Shown: in pieces, positions 52,413-59,817 of the stretch
Position numbering within the stretch: position 1 is the first letter of the stretch
How the letters are laid out: every line of letters begins with the position of its first letter
Source: Nitrosospira briensis C-128
GTDB taxonomy: Bacteria; Pseudomonadota; Gammaproteobacteria; Burkholderiales; Nitrosomonadaceae
DNA length: 64,000 nt
NCBI RefSeq assembly: GCF_000619905.2
Contig: NZ_CP012371.1
Location: 62,001 to 126,000 of the forward strand
Reading direction: 5' to 3'
The notes under the pieces: model-generated
What the model was told of the DNA's origin: nothing
Databases searched by the model: none
What the model saw: only the letters and a program-made list of their open reading frames with translations
Program-made: the position numbers and the translations under genes

Positions 52413-53381
52413 ATGGAAATGGATCAGCTTACGGATGAGCAAATTGCAAACCTTACGCCCGAACAGATCGAGATGCTGGAGAACGAACCGGGCCGTCTTG
52501 CTGAAATTCTGGGCGAACAAGCGGTAGCAGATGAGCCCAGGCAGGAGGAGGGAACAGGTGCGCCCGGTGGTAGAAGCAGCATCATGGGTGAAGATGAGCC
52601 TGTCGTTCTGAACAAGAGCGGCAAGGGAACCATTCCTTACGAAAAGCACAAGGAATTGCGTGTGGAAAACTCGGCGCTGCGCGAGCAACTGAAATCCGCG
52701 CAGATGGAAAACAGCAAGGTCGCCGAGAAGCTCGGGGCGCTTTTGAAGAAAAAAGATAACGCGACAGGTACAAGTGCTGCGGTGGCGGATGATGCCATCG
52801 AAAAACACCTGGAGCTTATCAGGAGCGATATGCCCGAGCTGCACAAGGTAATCAGCGCGGTTCTTGAAGGAAGCCGGAAGCAAGGCGAGAAACTGGAAAA
52901 AACGCTCGAAGAACTGAAGCGCGAAAAGGAGGAGTCTGACCGTGCAGTCCAGTTGAGTATCCAGGAACAGATCGCCGAAGCCAAGGAAAATACGCCTGAC
53001 CTCGTCCATTGGGAAAGCAACGATCCGCAAGCCTGGGATGAAGCCCTGAAGCAGGATGAGATTCTGAGAACCAGTACCAGATGGTCGGGAAAGCCTTATT
53101 CCGAACGGTTCGAGGAAGTCGTCCGCCGCGTCAGGGCAATCATGCCGGAAGCTTCCTTACCAACAAAGCATGCCGGCCACGAGCAAACGAAAGCCGACGC
53201 GAAAGCAAGGCTTGAGAGCGCTCCAGTACGGAAACCCACAACCCTGTCGGATATTCAAGGCGGTGCAAATCCGGCGTCCGAGCGAGAGCAGATCGACAAT
53301 CTGAGCCCGCATGAATTGGCTCGCAAGTTGATGCAAATGTCATCGCAAAAAGCCGCCGCCCTGAGAGCCGAACTTGATTAA
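52413..53381 (+). CDS. Phage scaffold-like protein
   Basis: 322 residues directly before the capsid gene. Strong RBS GGAGG eight bases ahead of ATG. Highly charged and helical, with long coiled-coil stretches (about 75-105 and 150-200: SALREQLKSAQMENSKVAEK, GEKLEKTLEELKREKEESDR) and a C-terminal helix (ELARKLMQMSSQKAAALRAEL) that could bind capsid protein. Composition and position fit a prohead scaffold. Confidence 0.85.
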   Translation: MEMDQLTDEQIANLTPEQIEMLENEPGRLAEILGEQAVADEPRQEEGTGAPGGRSSIMGEDEPVVLNKSGKGTIPYEKHKELRVENSALREQLKSAQMENSKVAEKLGALLKKKDNATGTSAAVADDAIEKHLELIRSDMPELHKVISAVLEGSRKQGEKLEKTLEELKREKEESDRAVQLSIQEQIAEAKENTPDLVHWESNDPQAWDEALKQDEILRTSTRWSGKPYSERFEEVVRRVRAIMPEASLPTKHAGHEQTKADAKARLESAPVRKPTTLSDIQGGANPASEREQIDNLSPHELARKLMQMSSQKAAALRAELD

Positions 53382-53392
53382 GGAATAATGAA

Positions 53393-54664
53393 ATGGCTGA
53401 AACAAACGTAGCAAGCGGAAGCTCGGTTGCTGTAAAACATTATAGCGCCGCACTCTTCGCCAACACCCTGAAGGGGGCATCATCGATCGAAAATCTATCC
53501 GGACCCGTGGAGCCATCCGCTGCGATGGAAAAGATTGCGGGTCAAACCGAGCCTGGAATGCCTATTGTTCGTATCGACAACCTGATGAAAAGCGCAGGCG
53601 ACATTGTTTCGCTGGATCTGGTCGATACCGTAAGCGGCGAGCCGTTGATGGGCGACGTTAACCGCGAGGGCAAGGGCGATCCGCTGTCGTTCTCTTCGAT
53701 GGAAATCAAGATCAATCTTTCCAGCAAGGTGATCGATGCCGGTGGCAGCATGTCGCAGCAACGCACCAAGCACCAGTTGCGTGAAATTGCCCTGGCGCAA
53801 TTGTCCGGCTACTTTCCGCGACTGGATACCCAGGAGTCGCTAGTTCATCTGGCAGGCGCGCGTGGTTCGCAAACCGGAACAGACTGGACGATACCGCTTC
53901 AGACCAGCAACAAATTTGCCGACATTATGGTTAACCCCGTGAAAGCGCCAACCTTCAACCGGCATTTCGTGGTTAACGGGGCAAATTTGACTGCGGGCGG
54001 TCAACAGCTTGGCTCGATTGTCTCCACCGATATGCTGAAACTCTCGCATCTGGATGTATTGCGCAAGCGCCTGGACGACATGGATCAGCCCTTGCAATCG
54101 GTGAAGCTGCCAAGTGACCGCGCTGCACAGACCTCGAAAATGTGGATATTCCTTGCAACACCGAACCAGTACTCGGTACTGCTGACCGAAGGTTCGCTAC
54201 GCGCATTTCAACAGAACGCAATGAATCGCTCGGCCTATCTGGACACTCGCCATCCGCTTTTTGCCGGTGAAGTCGGCATGTGGAACGGCATATTGGTGAT
54301 CAAGAATGAACGGGCAATTCGTTTCATGCCAGGCGAGAACACCAGTATCGTTACTGCCGGCAATGCGCCGACCGCTACCGAAACCAGCCAGGCAGTCAAT
54401 GGCGGCCTCACCGCTGGTTACGCCGTGGAGCGCGGGTTGTTGCTCGGCGCTCAGGCACTGGGCGTCGCTTATGGCAAGACCAAGGTCAGCGGCATGCAGT
54501 TCGGCTGGAAAGAGCACTGGTACAACTTCGAAAGCAACCTGGAAGTCATGGGCGAGAAAGTGTGCGGAAAGAGCAAGGTGCGCTTTTCGGTCGATGATGG
54601 TACCGGTACCAAAGTGCCGACAGACTTCGGCGTCATCGCGGTCGATTCCGCGATACCGCTCTAA
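53393..54664 (+). CDS. Major capsid protein (N4-gp56 / DUF4043 type)
   Basis: 423 residues. It begins SGSSVAVKHYSAALFANTLK, then GDIVSLDLVDTVSGEPLMGD, KINLSSKVIDAGGSMSQQRT and FPRLDTQESLVHLAGARG, the recognisable order of N4-gp56-like coat proteins (DUF4043). It ends with VRFSVDDGTGTKVPTDFGVI and a mature-style AVDSAIPL. It forms the icosahedral shell and is expected to be the most abundant virion protein. It follows the scaffold gene by 11 bases. Confidence 0.88.
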   Translation: MAETNVASGSSVAVKHYSAALFANTLKGASSIENLSGPVEPSAAMEKIAGQTEPGMPIVRIDNLMKSAGDIVSLDLVDTVSGEPLMGDVNREGKGDPLSFSSMEIKINLSSKVIDAGGSMSQQRTKHQLREIALAQLSGYFPRLDTQESLVHLAGARGSQTGTDWTIPLQTSNKFADIMVNPVKAPTFNRHFVVNGANLTAGGQQLGSIVSTDMLKLSHLDVLRKRLDDMDQPLQSVKLPSDRAAQTSKMWIFLATPNQYSVLLTEGSLRAFQQNAMNRSAYLDTRHPLFAGEVGMWNGILVIKNERAIRFMPGENTSIVTAGNAPTATETSQAVNGGLTAGYAVERGLLLGAQALGVAYGKTKVSGMQFGWKEHWYNFESNLEVMGEKVCGKSKVRFSVDDGTGTKVPTDFGVIAVDSAIPL

Positions 54665-54821
54665 CTCAGGCTCACGGCTAGCGCAGGTGGTGCCATGGAT
54701 CTGTATCCAATAATTGGAGGGAGAACTCCAGATTCCCGTTTCCGCGGGAACGGCGATACCCTCCATGTGATACCGGCCTTATGAAGGTACCGCTTCAATC
54801 ATTATTACAAAGGGGTTACGA

Positions 54822-55268
54822 ATGGCTACTTTTAGTGCAGCAGATTTGAGCAGCAAAGCCCGGCATATGGGCGGTTATGGCAACACCGCTGTTGCCTGGG
54901 GTTCAGTGGCGCCTGCCGCAGGGGCTGTCGGCGACATCTACCGTCCGATGATTATCCCGGCAGGCATAGAGGTAACCGATGTGGATATCGTGAACGACAA
55001 GCTGGACAGCAACGCCGTCCCTGCAATCGCCTTCAAGGCAGGTTATGCGCCGGTCTATCCGGATGACGGTCCCGTTGCGAGCGATACGTACTTCACGGCC
55101 GCCGGCAATACCGCGCTCCGTAATGCCGGGCGCGCTTCGCTGGCGTTCCAGCCGGTCAAATTCGAGAAACCGGTATATCTGACTATCACGCTTACCGCAT
55201 CCGCAGCGTCGTTTGCTCCAGGCAAGGTAACGGCAATCGTCAAGGGCGATGCAGTGGGAGTGAAGTAG
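54822..55268 (+). CDS. Small phage head protein, decoration-like
   Basis: 148 residues with AAAGGGG ahead of ATG. It is beta-rich (GDIYRPMIIPAGIEVTDVDI, FQPVKFEKPVYLTITLTASA) and ends in KGDAVGVK, without Cys and with little charge. The position after the capsid suggests a decoration or head-stabilising protein; I do not recognise a family. The 157 bases before it hold no gene. Confidence 0.6.
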   Translation: MATFSAADLSSKARHMGGYGNTAVAWGSVAPAAGAVGDIYRPMIIPAGIEVTDVDIVNDKLDSNAVPAIAFKAGYAPVYPDDGPVASDTYFTAAGNTALRNAGRASLAFQPVKFEKPVYLTITLTASAASFAPGKVTAIVKGDAVGVK

Positions 55269-55314
55269 ACATCAGGCAGCAGCAAGTGAGTAAAGGAGTA
55301 AGGGCGTGATTTTG

Positions 55315-55344
55315 GGCGGCTACCGCGAGGTGGCCGCCTTTTTT
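55315..55344 (+). terminator. Terminator hairpin within late region
   Basis: GGCGGC/GCCGCC stem with a 12-base loop, then six T. It sits 13 bases before the start of the next gene, and separates head from connector genes. Read-through or a nearby promoter would be needed. Confidence 0.7.
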
Positions 55345-55356
55345 ATGGAGCATTAC

Positions 55357-55722
55357 ATGCCGCATCTGAAATACATTGCCGCTACAGTTAAGACAGACAG
55401 TATCAACGGTGTCGGATTGAACTGGCAGCCGGGGCAGGTTCGTAATGTAACCGCTGAGGTGGCCGAACGCCTTCTTGTCTTTACCGATACCTGGCAGATT
55501 GCCGGTGAAGCGAACGGAAGCAATGAACGCATTGGGCTCGCTGAGCAGCCACAAGCGGTGGAAGAGCCGCTGCCCGTCATCGACTTCCATGCCATGAATA
55601 AGAATGCGCTGATCGAGTATGCCGAACGTCACTATAACGAACGGTTGGGCAAGCGCCAGAGTGAAGAAACGGTGCGACACAAGGTCATCGCCTTATTCTC
55701 CAGACATGAAATGGCCGACTGA
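55357..55722 (+). CDS. Hypothetical phage protein
   Basis: 121 residues from ATG 55357, set by GGAG seven bases upstream; an in-frame GTG at 55306 with AAGGAG would read through the terminator hairpin. The C-terminal third (ALIEYAERHYNERLGKRQSE) resembles a short SAP/Rho-N-like helical bundle. The front part is LKYIAATVKTDSINGVGLNW. Function unknown; it may be a head completion factor from its position. Confidence 0.6.
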   Translation: MPHLKYIAATVKTDSINGVGLNWQPGQVRNVTAEVAERLLVFTDTWQIAGEANGSNERIGLAEQPQAVEEPLPVIDFHAMNKNALIEYAERHYNERLGKRQSEETVRHKVIALFSRHEMAD

Positions 55723-55731
55723 GGATAACGG

Positions 55732-56064
55732 ATGACTTTCACCTACCAATCGGTTATCGATCTGGCGCGCATACCGCTCAATGATGAAGATAAAGCCAGG
55801 TATTCAGACGCTACGTTGCTGTCATTAGCCAACCAGGCAGTGCTACAAATCCTCAAGCGCCGGCCTGACTTGTTTGTGGGGCAGTTCGCCAGTCTGCCGG
55901 ATGGAGAGAGGATGTTGAGCGATGTCTTTCCGGTATCTGCCGCGTATGTGCAAACCGTTGCGGATTACGTCACGGCCAGAACGGAAATGACTGATGACGA
56001 GCACGCCAGTTCCGGTCGGGCTGCGGTGTTCGTCCAACTATTCAGCGCCGAGGCGCAATCATGA
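55732..56064 (+). CDS. Phage head-tail connector-like protein
   Basis: 110 residues, starting TFTYQSVIDLARIPLNDEDK and rich in helix. The pattern YSDATLLSLANQAVLQILKR with RRPDLF resembles small adaptor proteins that sit on podovirus portals. It overlaps the next gene by four bases (ATGA), indicating coupled translation. Family assignment is by resemblance. Confidence 0.6.
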   Translation: MTFTYQSVIDLARIPLNDEDKARYSDATLLSLANQAVLQILKRRPDLFVGQFASLPDGERMLSDVFPVSAAYVQTVADYVTARTEMTDDEHASSGRAAVFVQLFSAEAQS

Positions 56065-56702
56065 AACTGTGGCGTGATTTCTACGATTTGATGATGCCGG
56101 ACGTGCCCGGTTGCCCATCCGCTGCTGCCGATAGCGCGTTGCGCCAATCCGCCATTGCGTTTTGCGAGCAATCTCTTGCGTGGCAAGGAACGCATCCTGA
56201 TGTTGCAGTAGCGGCGGGTACGGCAGAATATGCTTTTACCCCACCGACGGATGCGGTTGTACATGCAATTATCCATGCAGCACTGGATGGAGAAGAAATC
56301 GCATTGTATCCAGGTGAACCGGGTATGGGCAGCATGAACCGGCACGGGCGGAAGGGTATTCCGGCATATATTCTTGCCGGTGCCGCTTCCTTAACGCTTG
56401 TGCCGGTACCTGGCGCGCCCGGTACGCTGTCGATGACCGTTGCTTTCAAACCTTCACCGGTCAGCACGGGGATAGTTGATGGGCAATTCAACGAATACCG
56501 CGAAGCGATTGTCCACGGCGCGCTGGTGCGGTTGATGCTGTCGCCCAAGAAGCCGTACTCAAGCACCCAACTTGCTCAATACCATCAGCAGCAATTCGCG
56601 GTAAAGACAGCGGCGGCAGGCCAGCGGGTGGCGAGAGGTTATACGCGCGCGCGGTTGCAAACCAGGATCATGGCCAGGGGCATAGAACAAGCCGTCAAAT
56701 AA
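56061..56702 (+). CDS. Phage connector/tail-adaptor protein
   Basis: 213 residues, no close family that I can name. Helical N-terminus, a central beta-rich stretch (AYILAGAASLTLVPVPGAPG) and a basic helical end (AAGQRVARGYTRARLQTRIM). It overlaps the previous adaptor gene and lies 21 bases before the tail-collar gene, so it probably forms part of the neck or tail tube. Confidence 0.6.
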   Translation: MKLWRDFYDLMMPDVPGCPSAAADSALRQSAIAFCEQSLAWQGTHPDVAVAAGTAEYAFTPPTDAVVHAIIHAALDGEEIALYPGEPGMGSMNRHGRKGIPAYILAGAASLTLVPVPGAPGTLSMTVAFKPSPVSTGIVDGQFNEYREAIVHGALVRLMLSPKKPYSSTQLAQYHQQQFAVKTAAAGQRVARGYTRARLQTRIMARGIEQAVK

Positions 56703-56723
56703 GTCAAATAATAAGGGTAAAGC

Positions 56724-57626
56724 ATGGGACTCAAGTTCTCGAACTTCGGCAAGGCTATAGTCAGTTCTGCCCCAAGCGGGACAGCGGGGTTGAGCTTCAC
56801 GGTTGAGGCCGGGAAAGGGATTCTCTTCCCGGTGCTCGGTGCCGGTGATTATTTTTATGGCGTTTTCAAGGACGCCTCGGGCAATCGGGAAATCGTGAAG
56901 ATCGAGGCGCGCAGCGCAGATAGCCTTACGATCTCCGTGGGCGGACGTGGGCTCGACGGTACCGCCGCAAGAACCTGGGCGGCCGGTGATTATTTTCTGG
57001 CTGGCGTGACCAACGTTGCCCTGCAAGAGTCACTTGCAAACGCAAATCTTATCGCACTGGGCAGGTTGGCCGCATCCGCCGACAAGTTGCCGTATTTCAC
57101 GGGGGCGGGTACGGCAGCACTGGCTGACCTGAGCCCGTTTGTCCGAACATTGCTGGATGATGCAGAGGCGGCGACGGCACGGGCAACACTGGGTATTCCC
57201 GCCGCGATTGGCGCGCTTATCCCATCCGGCACGGTCATGTCATTTTTTCAGCCCGTCGCCCCCGTTGGCTGGACGCAAATAACCACACATGACAATAAGG
57301 CCATACGGATAGTCAGCGGCCTCGGCGGGAACTCTGGCGGTTCAGTCACATTTACGAGCGCCTTTGCGCCGCAAGCAGTTAACGGATCGAACAGTGCCAC
57401 CACTCTTACTTCGGCCCAGATACCGTTTCATACCCACAGTTTCAGCGTGTATGCCACATCAGGTGCGGGACCGAACCCTGGCGGCGGTGGTGGGGGGGTA
57501 GTAACGGGAACGCCAGTCACAGATAGCGGTACTGGCGGCGGGGGTTCCCACAATCACACTTTTACTGGCACAGCCATCAACCTGGCCGTGCAATATATCG
57601 ACATGATCATAGCGAGTAGAGATTGA
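56724..57626 (+). CDS. Phage tail fibre protein with tail-collar domain
   Basis: 300 residues. The N-terminal half has repeated short beta units (LSFTVEAGKGILFPVLGAGD, YFYGVFKDASGNREIVKIEA). The C-terminal third carries a collar domain: IPSGTVMSFFQPVAPVGWTQ, then DNKAIRIVSG and paired His motifs HTHSF and SHNHTF, with a Gly-rich loop between. Collar domains occur in T4 gp12-type fibres and bind receptors, often with metal held by H-x-H. The stop overlaps the next start. Confidence 0.85.
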   Translation: MGLKFSNFGKAIVSSAPSGTAGLSFTVEAGKGILFPVLGAGDYFYGVFKDASGNREIVKIEARSADSLTISVGGRGLDGTAARTWAAGDYFLAGVTNVALQESLANANLIALGRLAASADKLPYFTGAGTAALADLSPFVRTLLDDAEAATARATLGIPAAIGALIPSGTVMSFFQPVAPVGWTQITTHDNKAIRIVSGLGGNSGGSVTFTSAFAPQAVNGSNSATTLTSAQIPFHTHSFSVYATSGAGPNPGGGGGGVVTGTPVTDSGTGGGGSHNHTFTGTAINLAVQYIDMIIASRD

Positions 57627-57973
57627 TGGAAACCAGGGTTTCCGATTGCCCTCTGGGGGCGAAGTGCGAGGAGCTCAAAATCGAAGATGGGAAACCGATC
57701 CTGTACCGTTGCCCCTGGTATGTGCAGATTCGCGGCGTTGACACGAATACCGGACAGGAAAGCAGCACCTGGGGCTGCGCCATTGCATGGCTTCCCACCC
57801 TGACGATCAATGCGGCCAATGAATCGCGCAAAGGTGTGGCGGCCACCGAATCGTTTCGCAACGAAATGGTGAAGCAGGGAGCGCAGACACAGCAGGTGCT
57901 GCTGGTGGCGGCGCAATCGGCAAGCAGGAAACCGGACATCAAACCATTGGAGCAAGCAGACATATGCGAGTAA
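57626..57973 (+). CDS. Hypothetical phage protein with Cys pairs
   Basis: 115 residues. Six Cys lie in SDCPLGAKCEEL, YRCPWYV, WGCAIAWL and DICE, suggesting metal binding or disulphides. The middle is a WLPTLTINAANESRKGVAAT type helix-turn. Its start overlaps the tail-collar stop by one base. No family named; probably a tail-associated accessory. Confidence 0.55.
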   Translation: METRVSDCPLGAKCEELKIEDGKPILYRCPWYVQIRGVDTNTGQESSTWGCAIAWLPTLTINAANESRKGVAATESFRNEMVKQGAQTQQVLLVAAQSASRKPDIKPLEQADICE

Positions 57974-58305
57974 CAATTATTCGAGACGACGGCGTCGTCG
58001 GAGTTGCCGGAATATTCAGGCCGGTTGACTTGTCGGCGCTACCTGCAGGCATACGTGCCGTGCAGTGGAATGGCACAAGCGGGCATATAGAGTATGACGG
58101 CGCTGCAAACACGGCCCTGGACAGCATAACGGATTTCAAGCCATTTATAGAGCGATGGACTACCGCTCAGTCGCAATCATCCATGCCACCTGCTCCGCCT
58201 TCAGGCAACCAAACGAAAATGCCGGCGCTGGCACGCATCGATGCAGCCTATCAGGCCGCTGTCGATGTAATGAGCGCGGATTACCCGGCGGGCGAAGACG
58301 CATAA
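57964..58305 (+). CDS. Hypothetical phage protein
   Basis: 113 residues overlapping the previous gene by ten bases. The N-terminal part (MRVTIIRDDGVVGVAGIFRP) is beta-rich; a Pro/Ser linker (MPPAPPSGNQT) joins a short helix. It lies ahead of a terminator. Small proteins of this kind often sit next to tail fibre genes, but I cannot say it is an assembly chaperone. Confidence 0.55.
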   Translation: MRVTIIRDDGVVGVAGIFRPVDLSALPAGIRAVQWNGTSGHIEYDGAANTALDSITDFKPFIERWTTAQSQSSMPPAPPSGNQTKMPALARIDAAYQAAVDVMSADYPAGEDA

Positions 58306-58357
58306 CTCACCCGTAACGCAATTGATCAGATTCAGCTGATCAGATTCATCGGATATG

Positions 58358-58382
58358 ACGCGGCTTTGCCGCGTTTTTTTTT
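58358..58382 (+). terminator. Rho-independent terminator
   Basis: Stem ACGCGGC/GCCGCGT with loop TTT and a run of about eight T. It closes the tail-fibre block; a separate TGATCAG inverted repeat lies just upstream at 58323-58344. Confidence 0.92.
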
Positions 58383-58474
58383 GCTCTTCACCTGCATAGA
58401 ACCACTTTGACCGTTTCGGATCAACTGGACCACTTTGCCTGTTTGTTCAGATTTATTTTTTTGGAGAATCCACC

Positions 58475-58654
58475 ATGACCATGTTCCAGCGCAAGCGCAT
58501 CAGAATCATCAAGGAAGAACTGGAAAAGCAGAATGCGGCGGTCGACGCAAGCGCTGACAAGCTGCTCGATAAACTGAAGGCATCCAAATGGACGGCGGTC
58601 GTGCTGCTGGGCGCGGTCCTGCTTGCCATTGCACTCTTGTGGATACTGTCCTGA
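58475..58654 (+). CDS. 59-residue membrane protein, holin-like
   Basis: GGAG lies eight bases ahead of ATG. The first 35 residues are charged helix (KRIRIIKEELEKQNAAVDAS), followed by one hydrophobic span (WTAVVLLGAVLLAIALLWIL) at the C-terminus. It opens the lysis cassette ahead of a membrane/coiled-coil protein, a lipoprotein and the lysozyme. Size and place suit a pinholin- or antiholin-like role; proof is lacking. Confidence 0.65.
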   Translation: MTMFQRKRIRIIKEELEKQNAAVDASADKLLDKLKASKWTAVVLLGAVLLAIALLWILS

Positions 58655-58656
58655 TC

Positions 58657-58956
58657 ATGGCGGACGACGATAGCGATCACAAGATCGAGCGGCGGCGCGG
58701 GCCGTCCACCTCTACATTGTCCTTTAGCGGGATTATTGCAGTAGCGGGTCTGCTTGCGTCGGGCGTTGCGACATACAACGCGGTGCAAAACGATATCGCA
58801 AGTTTGAAGCGCGGGGAGCTTTATCAGGAAAGAACCAATGAGCGCCTGAGCGAAGAGCTCAAATCGGTACGGGTCGAGCAACGGGAAACGATGAAAGAAT
58901 TCAACGAGAAGCTCGACCGGATCATTGACCAGTGGGCACGCGGGAGGAAGCAATGA
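58657..58956 (+). CDS. Phage membrane protein with coiled coil (i-spanin- or holin-like)
   Basis: 99 residues from ATG 58657, two bases after the previous stop. A charged N-terminus is followed by one membrane span (LSFSGIIAVAGLLASGVATY) and a long coiled coil (about residues 45-92: RTNERLSEELKSVRVEQRET). This is the plan of an inner-membrane spanin, and the following lipoprotein gene overlaps its stop as Rz/Rz1 pairs do. Holin-like is the alternative. Confidence 0.6.
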   Translation: MADDDSDHKIERRRGPSTSTLSFSGIIAVAGLLASGVATYNAVQNDIASLKRGELYQERTNERLSEELKSVRVEQRETMKEFNEKLDRIIDQWARGRKQ

Positions 58957-59216
58957 GATATCCGCTTGGAGCCCTGTTTCTGGCGTCATGCACCATGCTG
59001 GCGCCACTGCCGGCGGAACATCAGATGATTGAAGAGCCCGCGTCCGTCATTCATCCAGAGCCGGAAAACTGGACGGGGGCGCGCAAGCCGAAACCCAGGA
59101 TATCGTCTTCACCCTCACTCTCATCCGAAATCGCGTCCTGCGCCACGCTGGATGCAGGCGACATGAAAGAGACGATAAAGGCGAAGCTCGACTGCATTAC
59201 GGAAAATGCCAGATGA
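58953..59216 (+). CDS. Small phage lipoprotein, o-spanin-like
   Basis: 87 residues from ATG 58953, which overlaps the previous stop in ATGA. Lipobox FLASC (about residue 13). The mature part is Pro-rich (KPKPRISSSPSLSSEIASC) with three further Cys. Outer-membrane Rz1-like proteins share the Pro-rich, short lipoprotein plan. Confidence 0.6.
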   Translation: MRYPLGALFLASCTMLAPLPAEHQMIEEPASVIHPEPENWTGARKPKPRISSSPSLSSEIASCATLDAGDMKETIKAKLDCITENAR

Positions 59217-59265
59217 CATTCGGCGCAATCGACAAGAGTGCAGTAAAAATCCGAGGGATTGAGAA

Positions 59266-59805
59266 ATGATTAAACCATCCACCGCGCAAGTCCGGTCTGC
59301 AATGGCTGTACTGGTGCTGACGGCATCCACGCTCGTGGGGATTGCAGTGCATGAAGGCTACAAGGATGAGGCATATATTCCTGTGCCCGGCGATGTGCCG
59401 ACTATTGGATACGGCACGACTGCCGGGGTCAGGATGGGCGACAGGACCACGCCGGTACGGTCACTGGTGCGGTTGCTTGACGAGATCGAGGGCGTCTATG
59501 CCGCCGGCGTAAAACACTGCGTGACCGTACCGCTGTACCAGTATGAGTACGAGGCGTTTGTCAGGCTGGCTTATAACGTTGGCGTGCCTACATTCTGCCG
59601 GAAAGCTTCGCCAGGAAAACCGCCCAACCTGATCGACTTGATCAACGCCAAAAAATATGCGGAAGCATGCGCACGTATAGAGGCGTTCAAATATGGACCG
59701 GGCAGAAAAGTATTGCCGGGCCTGGTAAAGAGGCGGGCCGAAGAACGTGCGATATGCGAAGGAAAGAAATCAGGCCAGCAAAACGCAACATTATCCCAAA
59801 ATTGA
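59266..59805 (+). CDS. Phage lysozyme (GH24), SAR-endolysin type
   Basis: 179 residues. Glycoside hydrolase family 24 muramidase. The catalytic Glu is in HEGYKDEAYIP, with Asp and Thr in PGDVPTIGYGTT giving the E-8-D/C-5-T active-site pattern. An N-terminal uncharged segment (about residues 11-28, AMAVLVLTASTLVGIAVHEG) has the weakly hydrophobic, Ala/Gly-rich look of a signal-anchor-release domain. It degrades peptidoglycan after membrane depolarisation. A Lys/Arg-rich end follows RRAEERAICEG. Confidence 0.9.
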   Translation: MIKPSTAQVRSAMAVLVLTASTLVGIAVHEGYKDEAYIPVPGDVPTIGYGTTAGVRMGDRTTPVRSLVRLLDEIEGVYAAGVKHCVTVPLYQYEYEAFVRLAYNVGVPTFCRKASPGKPPNLIDLINAKKYAEACARIEAFKYGPGRKVLPGLVKRRAEERAICEGKKSGQQNATLSQN

Positions 59806-59817
59806 GGTTTTGTCAGA

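Noticed and set aside
56724-58305. Diversity-generating retroelement near the tail-collar gene
   Set aside because: No reverse transcriptase gene, no template repeat with adenine-specific differences and no accessory gene were found in the window.
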